Shown in pieces: positions 1-10,999 of a DNA stretch of 64,000 nucleotides. This DNA is from Zygaena filipendulae. Lineage: Eukaryota; Arthropoda; Insecta; Lepidoptera; Zygaenidae. A program made the position numbers and the translations under genes. The stretch is taken from the NCBI GenBank assembly GCA_907165275.2, contig OU015650.1:5362001-5426000 (forward strand). The letters run 5' to 3'. Position 1 is the stretch's first letter, and every line of letters starts with the position of its first letter. A model generated the notes under the pieces. That model searched no databases, was not told the origin of the DNA, and worked only from the letters and a program-made list of their open reading frames with translations.

Positions 1-650
1 TTTGACGCTAAAGGTCTAAAAATTGATAGGGACTCCTTTTTATTTTAAATAATAAAGAAAAACAAAAAAAAAACAAATAAAATGGTCACAAGCAATTTAC
101 AAAAAGAAAAAAAATCCCACAAAAATCATTTTCATGTAAAATGTTGCCAAGACGAGGCCATAGTGACTTGCACTGCCAAAAGTTGTCATATAGTATGTAG
201 AGCCAAGCTTCAAACTCTACACGTCCTAACTCTACAAGTCCTAACTTCACAAACTCTACACCTTAATCAAAATATGTGTCTTGGCCGAAGTAGGTACTTT
301 TCACTCCGTAAAAAATTAATATTCCCAAGGAAATATCAAAAAACATGAGAGTGAAACCGCGAGACACAGCTCGTCATCGCGTCATAGTCTTACATGAATG
401 ATGAAACAAATAAAACAAACGTACCATTAAATTGATTCACGCGTAGGTGGGTACAGAAACGTAGGTACTGGGTACCTACCTACCTACTTAATATTATGTT
501 GCCAAAATTATTAAATCTTTTCCCTAAGGCAATCCAACCCTTCCCTCCCCAAATGCAGTGCAGAAAATTTATAAATACTTAATTAAAACGCCTCAGGGAA
601 CCGAGTACAGCTGTATAGTGGGTGGGTATTACTGCACAGCATATTGATTA
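1..650. other. AT-rich sequence without recognised features
   Basis: Short self-similar runs of CTACAnGTCCTAAC/T type at about 205-262 and a GTAGGTAC/TACCTACC cluster at 445-487. No gene was seen. Confidence 0.5.
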
Positions 651-652
651 TG

Positions 653-1097
653 AATAAACAAAAATTTTTAACAAAAAAATTAAAACCGACTTCCAAAAAC
701 ACAAAACTGAAAAGCTAAAAATAAAATGCTAAAATTAACAAAATACCGATTTAACCCAAAAGACAAAAACACACGTAATATTATTATTGGTTTGTGCTAC
801 CACTGATAGGTTTGAATTCGGTGACAAGCCCGCTGGTGTCTGCCCACTTGGGTTGTCCTGCTCACGAAGAGCTGGTGGCGGGAGTCGACTTAGCCCATCT
901 ACCCCCTCCATATTTGGCTTGTCACCGACTTCATACCGATCAGTGGTAGCACAAACCAATAATAATATTACGTGTGTTTTTGTCTTTTGGGTTAAATCGG
1001 TATTTTGTTAATTTTAGCATTTTATTTTTAGCTTTTCAGTTTTGTGTTTTTGGAAGTCGGTTTTAATTTTTTTGTTAAAAATTTTTGTTTATTTTTC
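653..1097. repeat. Large palindromic (foldback) element
   Basis: Arms 653-832 and about 917-1097 are near-perfect inverted copies (about 180 bp each) around an 84-bp loop. The outer end carries AAAACCGACTTCC, a terminus I recognise from many lepidopteran repeats. Overlapping ORFs on both strands that read almost the same protein are products of this symmetry. A related single-arm copy sits at 36072-36300. Confidence 0.85.
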
Positions 1098-1324
1098 GCT
1101 TTTAAGTGACTTAGTTGGTAATTTCTCTAAGTTACAATAGCCTAATGTCAACTGCTCATCACCTTTTACAAAATATTACTTTTCCCGACGCAGGGACGTT
1201 AATTGTTGAGGAGTTCTCCTAGTGCTTCACCATCAGTTCCACTTCACCATATACATTGTGACGGGCATAAATTGTTTAGAAACCATATTAAAGTTAACGA
1301 TTCAGAACCCGTGAAATACCTATT

Positions 1325-1869
1325 ATTGAGTAGTTCCGATGACCATCTGTAGTCTTCATCATCAGTTCCACTTCTTCAAATTTTGCTTTCCGAAAGCAAA
1401 TAAACGATTTACTGTAAAAAATACAAAAATCGCTATAGGTGTACCTATAATTTTTGAAGAGTTCCCTCGATTACTCCAAGATCCCATCATCAGATCTCAA
1501 TTTGGTGACAATGGAATCGATTTGGGAGTATCCCCTTTCAAACAAAAAAACAATTTTTGAAATCGCTTCAATCGGAACCCATGAAATAGGTATTATTGTT
1601 AAGTAGTTCTGATGACCATCCGTGGTCTTCATCATCAGTTCCACTTGTTCAAATTTTGCTTTTCATCAGCAAATGAACGATTTACTATAAAAAATACCCA
1701 AATTGCTATAGGTGTGCCTATAATTTTTGAAGAGTTCCCTCGATTTCTCCAAGATCCCATCATCAGATCCCGACTTGGTGGCAATGGGACCTAATTGGGA
1801 GTAAACCCTTTCAAACAAAAAAAGAATTTTCCAAATTGGTCCAACCGTCTTCGTGTAATCGGTGAACAT

Positions 1870-1915
<46 letters not shown>

Positions 1916-1967
1916 ATACATACAATCGAACATAGAACCTCCTCCTTTTTGGAAGTCGGTTAAAAAC
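1325..1967. repeat. Dispersed repeat with internal tandem duplication and poly(A)
   Basis: Two about 230-bp units (1325-1560 and 1607-1830) share GATGACCATC, CTTCATCATCAGTTCCACTT, CTATAGGTGT and CCCTTTCAAACAAAAAAA. They are followed by an A tract at 1874-1913 and the end TTTTTGGAAGTCGGTTAAAA at 1948-1967. The layout suggests a retroposed, A-tailed lepidopteran repeat. The class was not determined. Confidence 0.7.
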
Positions 1968-2342
1968 AAACTCAGATTTCGTATTCAACAGAGACCTACT
2001 CAAAAATAATTAATACAATATTAAAAGAGCCATTCAGTTTAGTCATAAATAAGTGAAGTTAATTAATATTATCTTCATCAAACTGGGTAGGTACCTAGAC
2101 GTAGGTAATATTCTTTGAAACAATAAAACATGAAGGGTTGCTTAACCCTTGTTGAACGTTCTTGAAGTTACGGATATCAAATGCCTCCTTTTAAATACTT
2201 AACTACTTAATAATATAAGTTTTTTAATGGCGAGCGCCTTCACAGGTTGATTTCTTTTTGACTGATTTATTTTGTTTAAAAAAAATATTTTTTTCTCTTT
2301 TTTAGTAAGTAAGTATTTATGCATGAATTTACTTTTGGCGGT

Positions 2343-2660
2343 AAGTATTTGAGCAAAATGGACGTCAGTTTTATTTCTTTATTTTACAAATTAGTGTAAC
2401 GTGGTTAATATTGTGTAAACGTGGTGAAAATTGAATAATAATGATCCATTAGTGATGAACAGTGTGTGAAATAAAATGAAATGGGCCGCTTATCGGGAGT
2501 ATTCGGGAAGTTGTCGTTTTACTATACAACTTCCCACAGAGTGTCATAAAAAGGCTCAACTGTGAAGAGTTGTTGCTAAAAGTTCTAGTAAAGCATCGAA
2601 ATGCATCTCACCAATGCATTTCGATGTAAATAACTTCAGATGAGGAAAAAAAGAACTTAA
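2343..2660 (+). repeat. Left copy of a duplicated block upstream of QTRT2
   Basis: Shares with 3285-3430 the words TGGACGTCAGTTTTATTTCT, GTGGTTAATATTGTGTAAA and AATGCATCTCACCAATGCAT followed by TTCGATGTAAATAACTTCAGA. The left copy has extra sequence between the shared parts. Confidence 0.75.
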
Positions 2661-2779
2661 TTGGCTTCAAAGTCAATATCTACGTACTAAAGGCTCCAAA
2701 GGGTACGTACTCATGGCCGTAAATCTATAAAAAAAAAGAGTCAACTGTCAAATAGGTACCTACCGGGAAGGAGTGATCA

Positions 2780-3251
2780 GGTGTGCGTTCCGTGGCTTCG
2801 CACGAATGCACTCGAACGCGCTCGAGCGCGCTCTGAACCCGTTCTGTGGCTTGGTGAAATTTTACTCTGACAACTGTCAGAGCGTAGTTTCACCCGTTCC
2901 GTGGCTCGGAGTGCAGCAACCAAACAACCATCTCCGAAGCAGGTTAATTTTCACTCTGACAGCTATGTATTGTTTAAGAAGTGTCAAAGTTTGCGCCAAA
3001 AACCGGATTCGTTGAAAAAGAAATTAATCGGAGTTCTTACGAACAAAGGGGAGGTGTCGTAGTCATAAAAAGTTTATAATTGGATGTAAAACAGTCTTAT
3101 TCGCAATGTGAGTTGAGAGAAAACATATGGCGTCTGAAATTTCAAATATTTTGAGGTTATAAAAACAACTCGATCGTTCAGTGGCTTGGTTGCAACTCAA
3201 ACGAGTGAAATTTTAACCAAACAACGCACCCAAACCCACGGAACGCACACC
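2780..3251. mobile_element. TIR element between the two duplicated blocks
   Basis: The terminal inverted repeat GGTGTGCGTTCCGTGG (2780-2795) is matched perfectly, inverted, at 3236-3251; total length 472 bp. The word CGTTCnGTGGCT recurs inside. AGTGA occurs at 2772-2776 and 3252-3256 and may be the target duplication if TCA belongs to the element. No transposase remains. Confidence 0.65.
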
Positions 3252-3284
3252 AGTGAGGACTGAGGACTTTTGGCGGGATTTTTA

Positions 3285-3460
3285 GCAGAGTGGACGTCAG
3301 TTTTATTTCTTTATTTTGCAAATTAGTTTATCGTGGTTAATATTGTGTAAATATGGTGGACTTTGCATAATAGTTATCCAATGCATCTCACCAATGCATT
3401 TCGATGTAAATAACTTCAGAAGAAGAAATATACCACTGAATTGGCTATATGGACTTAGTT
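3285..3460 (+). repeat. Right copy of the duplicated block, QTRT2 5' flank
   Basis: Second copy of the block at 2343-2660, ending about 165 bp before the QTRT2 start codon. It probably overlaps the promoter or 5' UTR of QTRT2. The transcription start could not be placed. Confidence 0.6.
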
Positions 3461-3622
3461 TCCTTCTGCCTTCCCCGAAAGGGGTAAACATGGGTAAACT
3501 TCACCAAAAAAAAAATCAAGACAAGAGTCTAAGTAGTTTGTGGGTCTAGTTTTGTGCTCAAGAGCGCGCGAGGTTAGAAAGTTGAAACTCAAGAAAATAC
3601 AAAGTAAAGATAATAATTCATT

Positions 3623-3736
3623 ATGCGTTTTGCAATAAAACAAGCCGGCTGCAACAGTGAACGAATTGGATGTCTCAGTGGATTTGTAAAAACGAGTGCT
3701 CACATTGAAACACCTACAACCGCACTTCACACACAG
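3623..3736 (+). CDS. QTRT2: QTRT2 coding exon 1
   Basis: Encodes residues 1-38, beginning [16 protein letters not shown] and ending TALHTQ before a GTATTT donor. Preceded by in-frame TAA (3614-3616). Length is a multiple of three, so intron 1 is phase 0 and joins directly to [11 protein letters not shown] in exon 2. Confidence 0.85.
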
Positions 3737-6700
3737 GTATTTATTTCTACATTTTTTTTTTCAATTTATTGGGTTAATAAACAGTGTGTACAATAAATAC
3801 TTGAATGTGTATAATAAAAACTTGATGTTCACGCCTGTTTCCCAGAGGGGTAGGCTAATCAAAGCCTATGGACCTCCATTTGCTACAATCCCCAGAAACC
3901 TACCCATCTTCACCTTGTCTGTATTCACAATTATGTAAATAGATTGCAATACCTATTGGAATTCATCTTAAAAATCAATAATGAATTGATTCTTGCCTGA
4001 CCTGTTAGGTAGTACAATAAGTTACCTACATATTTATTTTCCTAAATCTGATTCTTTATTACTGAATAAAGATATACAGAGATACCCAGAGTTAGGAAAA
4101 TAATCACCTACATGAATACAAAATTTAGTGCTAAATAGTTTTTATTCTAAGTATATTATGTATTAATTAAAAATTAACAGCTTTTCACTAAATTTAAAGA
4201 ATAAAGTCAATTTCAATTTACAACAAAAAAAAGTCACTCAAAAATACCGCCCGGGTCATACCAGCGGCAAAGGTGCCCATGACACTCGCTGCATTACCGC
4301 GTTGAATGGCAATGGACAACAAGTGCTAAATAGTAAATATCCTTTTAGTGAGTCTTGCCATTCTGTGAATATTGCTAAAAATCTCTAAGTAGGTAGGTAT
4401 TCCAGTTACATTTAGTTAGCTATCACTATATTATCAAGTATCAACTTGAAGAAAACATACCAACACATTGTACTGTACCTAATTGTAAATTATTATCCCC
4501 TTTTAGGTCTAAATGCAGCAAAATTATCATCAAATATTAGTATTTACCTTCCTTATTTAATTTATTTATATTGATATTTATTTATTTTTTAATTCAAATC
4601 CTTAGAAATTGTTTTAACTAGGTGTGGCTACCTTGTCCCATGTTTTATATAGAGAAGATAAAGAGAGAGTAAAGTAGAGAGTGTTTTCTTTCTTATATTT
4701 TAATATTAGAAAAAATAAAAAAAACTTTCAAGTCATTTTAATCCAACCCTTGAGTGATTTTTTTTTTCTGAGCAATGCATACTATAAATTTAGTTTATAT
4801 TATGTAACTAGCTGTTCTCCGCGGTTTCACCGTCAGTAGTTTTGGAGATCCTGTGGGTAGGTATTCCGAGACAAAAGTACCTACTTACCCTATATTTTTT
4901 CTGTGTCTACCCTTGTTTCTTCCACGTTAATTTTGGAGTTCGCGTAAGAATTCCGGGGTATAAACTAGCCTATGTCCTTCTCTGTACCCCTGACAATGTA
5001 TATGCAAAATTTCGCAGTGATTGTTTGAGCTGTTTAGCCGTGAAAGTGTAACAAACAAACAAACTCACTTTCGCATTTATAACATTCTGTTATGTCTCTA
5101 TCAGAATATAATATCCAAGTTGATAAGAATTTAGGTCACTCTTGGTTGTTTTAAACTAGTGATGGGCCGAGTACTAGATTTACCGAGTAAACGAGTACCT
5201 AGTATTATTTAGTTTTACTTTACCAAGTACTGAGTTACTCGGCCGAGTACTCAGTACTTCAGTCTTTACAAAGTTTACCAGCTTAATGGCGTGTGTTTTT
5301 CCCAAAACTTACTACTTTATTAGATTTTTACCCAATTTTTAAACTAAAACAAGAAACACACTTAACAGTATGAAACGGTAGTGGACAGTCATTCAATAAA
5401 TATTACAGGTATTTTATAAATGCAATGCTGTTTCAGTGTTTCAACATTTGATCTGATTATAAAATTAAATTCGATGACGAGTTAGCAAATTTCAGACTTT
5501 TTGTTTTCTTCTTAAGATACGTTTTTAAAATAATAAATGGGATTAACTACTTTTTAATGTAGTTTTCACTATGACATTAACCTAACACTTTATTTAAAAC
5601 GAATACTCGGCAGTTGAACCGAGTTATTTGGCCGAGTACGAGTATTAAAAAAACCACCGAATATACTGAGTACTGAGCAGTAACCGAGTACTCGGCGCAT
5701 CTCTATTTTAAACTAAGTGTCATAAATACATATAAAGACATACATGAACACAGTTCAGTAACCTTAAGGTGTAATATCAATCCAATTTCTTATTTCAGGG
5801 GGCCAGTGTAGTACACTTAACAGCAGAAGTGTTATCAAAAGTTTATTCCGACCCCCAAATACTTTGGGTTCCATTATCAAACTCAATCCAATTGGAATCG
5901 GGCTTGAAAGCACAAGGCGAAGGTGTGGCAAAGTTTGCTGGATTATCAGAACATATTACTTGTGCTGCATCAAATAGTAGCATTAAAGTAACACCAGCAG
6001 GACATTTTGAACTAGATAAGATTCCATTATGGACAAAAAATGGGAAGCAAATGATCACAGCAGACAGGTTAAATGCTCACTATTATACATCAAGTTATAA
6101 ATAAAAATATACTGTTTTATTTTTATTTTAAAAAAGTTCTGTTTTATTTTTTTTATTTTGTAGTGACCCAATTTTTGGTGCATTTATTAAAAACTTAGTT
6201 GTTGTGAGTTGTTTCAAAGAAATAAATACTGATAAACATGCGCTTTTTAACTATTTCAGATATATGGATTTGATGGAATTGTTCAAACCAGATATGATTT
6301 TGGCCATTGCAGATGGTAGGACATCATTAAATGAAGGCTACAAGAGGTTAAAGAAGTCTGTGGAGAGAACAAGTGCCATGCTGAGCGTGTGTGTCAAGCG
6401 ATATAGGGAGTCCGAGCAATTAAAGAATAGTTCAATTATAGGTCAGTATTAATAGTTGTTGTTTCTTATTTATGCCACCATTATTTTCTTTATTACGCTT
6501 TTTCCCAACATTATCTTTATGTAAATAAAAAATATCCTCCCCTCATTATCACAAAATTAGGGTACCTACCTATTAAAACTTTCAAACAACGGGTCCTATG
6601 TACACTAGTGCAAGTGGAATAATAACTTTACTGCAGAAATCTAATGCCAATCTAATCTAATGCTTGACCTAAAATAATGTTACTTGCATCAATTTACTCA

Positions 6701-9700
6701 TTTGTATCATCGAAACTAGTTGATATTTTAAAATAGGTTTTACAGGATAATAAATTACAGGTTATCTATTTAAATGCTATTGGTGCAACAAAATAGTTTC
6801 CGTCAATTTGTGAGTTGCATTACTATATACCAACACGAAATAATTGTTTATTAAAAATGTTAAGGTCAATGACACTGATAAAGCAACTTGGTACAAAATG
6901 CCCAGATTTTTTGATAGTAAAGAAAAATAATGTACTGGCAACAATTACCTAGTTGCCTAATTGGCTTCTCTAGGTACCTACTTCGTTTTTATGGTTAGGG
7001 GAGGGGTACTACTGCTGAAAATACATTTGAATGTCAGTTGAACCTCCCCACTTCTACAACTTCTGTACTAGTCGATTGATTTTAAATTTGCGTGTTCCAC
7101 ACAAAATATTGTATGCTTATATCTCCAAAAGTTCTGACAATGTTCATTACAATCATTGCAAATTTGATCGTGATGTTGATAGATTCTTGATTTATAAAAA
7201 CGTTATAATTTCAGGTGTTATAGTAGGTGCTGGTGATGAGAAAAAATGTGATGAAAGCATTGCAAATATCCTAGTCCACAGAAACAGTATTAATGGTATT
7301 GCTCTATCAAGCCTCACTGATGGCACTGAAGAATCATCAAATGTGTCCATAGAAAAATTGGTGGAGATTTTCAAAAGAATTGGTGTAAGTGTAACCCCTT
7401 GCCATATATTGGAGCATCAAAAAGCTATGGATTAGCGCACACCAGTGAACGACGCTTGAATTTCAGATTTATTAATATATATTTTACTTGTCTTATCTAT
7501 AGGTACTAATATTATAAAAAGGAAAGATTTGATAGTCCCTAAATAATATTTGTGTCCTTACTACGTAGCTTGGATAGCAAAAAGGAAATTCTCTGTAATA
7601 CAAGCTTTTTCAAGCATTGAAATATCCTCATTTCGATTACTTAAATAGTTTTAAAATCAATACCCTTATGCATGAAAACGCAATAAGCAAATACTTGAAT
7701 ATGTCCACAATTCAATTCTATTTTGGTGTGTGTTGGATTTTTATGTCACTTTAGAAAAACACAATTGCGACACTCGTCACGTATGACATTGTAAAGGTCA
7801 CACTTTACGATGCTTATGTCAGATTTAATGTATATTTCTACAGATAATATTTTGAGAAATGACCGTGTTTATTATGTGTATAATCAAGAAATAATAAGTT
7901 ACGTAATGCTTCACAATGTTCTTATACATTATACCCTCATACCCTTGACTCGTACTACTGGCCTCGCTGACGACGCGACGTCTCCACGATCGATATACAT
8001 CCTCCCTAGACTTTTTAGTTTCTTCTTAGTTTCATCTAGAGAGATGATATAAATAAAATTTAAGTGTCTGTTTTAATTTCAAATTAACAGCTTTTCACTC
8101 AATGCATGCGAAAGTACCTATATACCGTAAGTACGGTATGTACTTACATCAAAAAAACTATTTTTAAATTTTTTATCTGTCTGTGTCAGTCTGTTTGTTC
8201 CGGCTAACCTCTGAAACGGCTGGACCGATTTTAACGGAACTTTCACTGGCAGATAGCTGATGTTGAAAGGAGTAACTTAGACTACTTTTAATCCTTAAAT
8301 TCCCGCGGGATCTCTGAAATTAACGCGGGTAAAACCGCGGGGCACAGCTAGTTTTAAATTAAATTGAAAAATATGTATCTACTGGCACATTAAGTTTATT
8401 GTGAAATTACTTTCAGAATGCCATACCCAAAGATTTGGTCCGCATCGTCGAAGGGTGCTGGGACCCTGCCGTGGTGGTGTCCGCCATCCAACAGGGCTGG
8501 GATCTGTTCGACGGCTCGTACCCGCTCCATCTGACCAACAAGGGGCTCGCCCTGGCACTAAACTTCGATGTCGACCGGAGCAGTGATGAGTTGTGCATAA
8601 TGGACATGAATAGTGATCGGTATTCAGAAATGCAATATTATATTATGTTCATGTTCTAACTAGCTGTTCTCCGCGGTTTTACCCGCGTTGATTTCGAAGT
8701 TTCCGCAGGAATTAAAGAATAAAAAGTAGCGTATGTCTTGTCCTGTACCCTTGACAACGTGTAGGTAAAATTTCATGATATGTTGAGTAGTTAAGGCATG
8801 AAATCGTCACACAAACAAACAAGCACACAGCTCTAATTGTTGGAATGAACTAATTTTGTGCCGTTTTATTTTTACGATGATCTACATTACTACATAGATA
8901 GATGTCGTGCCTGAGGAGTCCCTCTATCTCTTCGTTGAAAAAGTAGAAATGTAGGTCCGTATATATATCACTACTTGAGTGTCGGTCTCCTTTCAACATA
9001 ATATCTGTCTTTCTCGTTGTGATACCAATTTAGCTTTCGGAAAACACCAAAATGTACCCTCGATAAGGGTCTTCCCTTCTTCCGTTCTGTATGTATACTC
9101 GCATTATACTAATAGGCCCTCGTAGAATTTTGTGTGAGTAAAATTTCTGTCGGTATAATAAGAAAACTACTTAATATAATGTAACTAGGCGTTGTCTGTA
9201 GGTATATGAAATAATAGTGTTCCCCGTGGTTTCATCCCCTGATTTTTTCTAGGTTGAAAAGTATCTGTATCCCACTTCGGGACCTAAATTCCTAAATACA
9301 GTTTTTTTTTTCTTTTTTTTCAGATATAAAGAAGACTTTGGTCCGGTATTGGCCGACTGCGAATGTCTCGCGTGCAAGAAGCATACACGAGCCTACATCC
9401 GTCACCTTCTGAATACACGCGAGATGCTGGCGTCAGTATTGCTCAGCATGTGAGTGTTAAAGTTGCATTGTCACGTGAGAATATTAGCCTACACCCTGTA
9501 CCCAGCGAGTTTACCTCTAGGGGCGTGGTCCGAGGCTGCAGACTTTGGCTTTGTGTGCCACTTTCATATTTTTTGACGCCAATAAGCAATAACCAATAAC
9601 CTGTTAACCCACAAAATTTAGCCATTGATACAGAACGCTTTATTTAGAGTTATAGAACGTTTTTTAATTATGTTTACAATGTTTAAATAGCAATAAATTG

Positions 9701-10875
9701 TTGAACATAAAAAAATGTTGACACAAAATGGCGCTATAATTTTAAAACACGATTTACTCAAAATTTCTCCTGTGTGGGTTAACACACCATTGCTTATCTA
9801 CGTATTTAGGATTCATTTCCATTTACTTACATTAAAAGCCGAGGACAACTGGGAAGGACAGTTTATTTTAATACTATAGCTGTTCCCCGCGGTTAACATC
9901 TGCGTTCGTTTGGAGTTCCCGCGGGAATTCCGGGATAAAGAGTACCCTATGTCCTTGCACGTGATGATCGGTTGAGCAATCAAGGAGTGTAAGGGTATAT
10001 AATAAGGATTTATGTCTTGACTTGCTTGATGACGTTTAAAATGCTGTAATGCTGTATTTTTGTTACAATACTTTACGGGGCGAAAATACTTATAGGTTCT
10101 GGGCGATAGTGCACTATAAAGAGATCGTTTGGGCAGTAGTTATCACGATATTATTATTAAGTACCTACCTAAGATTAATAGCGATACCTATATCACAATC
10201 CCGGCTGTAAGATCGTAAAACCAAGCATCGAGCGTATAGCATCCGCCAAAGAAACGTGGTACTTACTGCACTGCTGATGACTGCTGCCTGGCTCGTAGAC
10301 TGTAAACGCTTACTGTGTATGGCGTGTATTTTTTTTTTCAGTTACTTCTGAATCGATTTCGGCTGTTCATCTTATTTGTTGATCACCCAAATAGGAAACG
10401 AATTTCATGACGTGTTGAAAAGATATGCAATTCAATAGTTCTTAATATCTGTCCCCACTCTCTTGTCTATGTCTACACTGAGTCGACGAAGTCGAATGAA
10501 AAGTTAGAGAATGTTTAGTCTCTATGTATTCCTCGGAAATACTGGCATGGCATGAATTTCATACAGGAAATTATTTCATAATAAACTTTGTGTGTGGTTT
10601 ATTTCAGACACAACCTTCATCACTTCGACCAAATGTTCCAACATGCCCGTCGACATATAGCCTCAAACACATTCCAAGTCTACAAAGAGCATATCATCAA
10701 GCAGTATGAAATGTACAAAACACAAGGCGACGTCTGTGATATTGTTGAAAAACCAAACGTGACCGAGAACCGTGATAGTGTAGTTAAAAATATACAGGTG
10801 AAGAAGAAAATTCGCGTCACCGATAAAATTCCCATAGAAGTGAATGGAGTAAACAATGCCAGTCAAAAAGCGTAA
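3623..10875 (+). CDS. QTRT2: Queuine tRNA-ribosyltransferase accessory subunit 2 (whole gene, 7 coding exons)
   Basis: Coding exons: 3623-3736, 5799-6067, 6260-6441, 7215-7384, 8417-8619, 9324-9449, 10608-10875; 1332 nt, 443 residues, every intron GT..AG and in phase. QTRT2 is the non-catalytic partner of QTRT1 in the tRNA-guanine transglycosylase that exchanges G34 for queuine in tRNAs with GUN anticodons. Seen here: the TGT-family zinc site CECLAC (Cys325, Cys327, Cys330) followed after exactly 25 residues by His356 in the SIHNLHHF motif, plus GVIVGAGDE and GCWDP segments of the TGT barrel. The ATG is fixed by an in-frame TAA at 3614-3616. About 87 residues follow the zinc His, more than the roughly 33 I recall for human QTRT2; the tail is polar and partly basic (KKKIRVTDK). 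It converges on the lipophorin receptor gene. Identity is firm; the exon 1 assignment rests on phase and family N-terminus only. Confidence 0.93.
3737..5156. other. QTRT2 intron 1, first part
   Basis: AT-rich intron with a fragment of the GCGGTTTCACC dispersed family at 4808-5095 in + orientation (ends in AACAAACAAACAAACTCACTT). Nothing else was recognised. Confidence 0.6.
5157..5705. mobile_element. hAT-like non-autonomous element with 8-bp target duplication
   Basis: Terminal repeat TAGTGATGGGCCGAGTAC pairs with TAGAGATGCGCCGAGTAC at the other end (16 of 18). It is flanked by a perfect 8-bp duplication TTTTAAAC (5149-5156 and 5706-5713). An 8-bp target duplication and TAGnGATGGGC ends are typical of hAT elements. 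The interior repeats GAGTAC/ACTCGG words and has no transposase. It lies in QTRT2 intron 1. Confidence 0.88.
5799..6067 (+). CDS. QTRT2: QTRT2 coding exon 2
   Basis: Follows the acceptor TTATTTCAG and encodes residues 39-127 plus two bases, from [14 protein letters not shown] through KFAGLSEH to MITADR. The donor is AG|GTTAAA. N-terminal part of the TGT-like barrel. Confidence 0.9.
6260..6441 (+). CDS. QTRT2: QTRT2 coding exon 3
   Basis: Acceptor CTATTTCAG, donor G|GTCAGT. Encodes [20 protein letters not shown] and then a Lys/Arg-rich helix ([12 protein letters not shown]). The segment aligns in character with the QTRT2 region around the human KALQPDWFQCLSDG stretch. Confidence 0.9.
6442..7214. 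other. QTRT2 intron 3, nothing recognised
   Basis: AT-rich, a few TACCTACC runs, no clear repeat boundary or exon. Confidence 0.5.
7215..7384 (+). CDS. QTRT2: QTRT2 coding exon 4
   Basis: Acceptor ATAATTTCAG, donor GGT|GTAAGT. Encodes [16 protein letters not shown] through [11 protein letters not shown] to EIFKRIG. The reading frame stays open past the donor up to 7435, so only the splice consensus and the phase of exon 5 place the exon end. Confidence 0.9.
8155..8352 (-). repeat. Dispersed GCGGTTTCACCCGCG-family fragment
   Basis: On the - strand it reads CTAGCTGTGCCCCGCGGTTT followed by ACCCGCGTTAATTTC, and it ends in a GACAGACAGAT-like stretch. Located in QTRT2 intron 4. Confidence 0.75.
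8417..8619 (+). CDS. QTRT2: QTRT2 coding exon 5
   Basis: Acceptor CTTTCAG, donor CG|GTATTC. Encodes [17 protein letters not shown], then [17 protein letters not shown], the TGT-family stretch that corresponds to the D-S/D-G barrel segment. GC-rich third positions stand out against the AT-rich introns, as expected for real coding sequence. Confidence 0.93.
8658..8835 (+). repeat. Dispersed GCGGTTTCACCCGCG-family fragment
   Basis: Starts AACTAGCTGTTCTCCGCGG and ends CACACAAACAAACAAGCACAC. It sits directly after the exon 5 donor region, in opposite orientation to the fragment at 8155-8352, so exon 5 is bracketed by inverted copies. Confidence 0.75.
9324..9449 (+). CDS. QTRT2: QTRT2 coding exon 6 (zinc cysteines)
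   Basis: Acceptor after a long T tract (9302-9323), donor AT|GTGAGT. Encodes [19 protein letters not shown], holding three of the four zinc ligands (CxCxxC), then [16 protein letters not shown], the usual dimer-interface helix of TGT proteins. Confidence 0.95.
9575..9808. mobile_element. Short TIR element, GATAAGCAAT family
   Basis: Ends carry AATAAGCAAT..GTTAACCCACA and its inverse TGTGGGTTAAC..ATTGCTTAT. The same family occurs at 63542-63706. Located in QTRT2 intron 6. Confidence 0.6.
9872..10020 (+). repeat. Dispersed GCGGTTTCACCCGCG-family fragment
   Basis: TAGCTGTTCCCCGCGGTTAA followed by GGAGTTCCCGCGGGAATTCC and the usual ACCCTATGTCCTTG and GATGATCGGTTGAGC. Confidence 0.7.
10608..10875 (+). 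CDS. QTRT2: QTRT2 coding exon 7 (zinc histidine, tail, stop)
   Basis: Acceptor GGTTTATTTCAG. Completes [18 protein letters not shown] with the fourth zinc ligand, then runs into an 80-residue polar tail ending NNASQKA. Stop at 10873-10875. I saw no AATAAA within the first several hundred bases downstream, so the cleavage site is not placed. Confidence 0.92.
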
Positions 10876-10999
10876 TAACCATTTTTAACGTTGTTATTAT
10901 GTTTTTAAACACAAAACCGTACTGCTGCTGCATCGATAAGGTTCTTCTCACATGTCCCCGTTGCTACAATCAAAAGTAATGTAGGTAGAGAAAAAAAAA

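Noticed and set aside
735..1011. Two 74-codon ORFs on opposite strands with almost the same protein
   Set aside because: Mirror product of the 653-1097 palindrome, not a gene pair.
1666..2003. Minus-strand ORFs with a long Phe run
   Set aside because: Translation of the poly(A) tract 1874-1913 of a repeat.
8401..8586. Alternative frame ORFs over QTRT2 exon 5
   Set aside because: Shadow frames; only the [11 protein letters not shown] frame joins exons 4 and 6.
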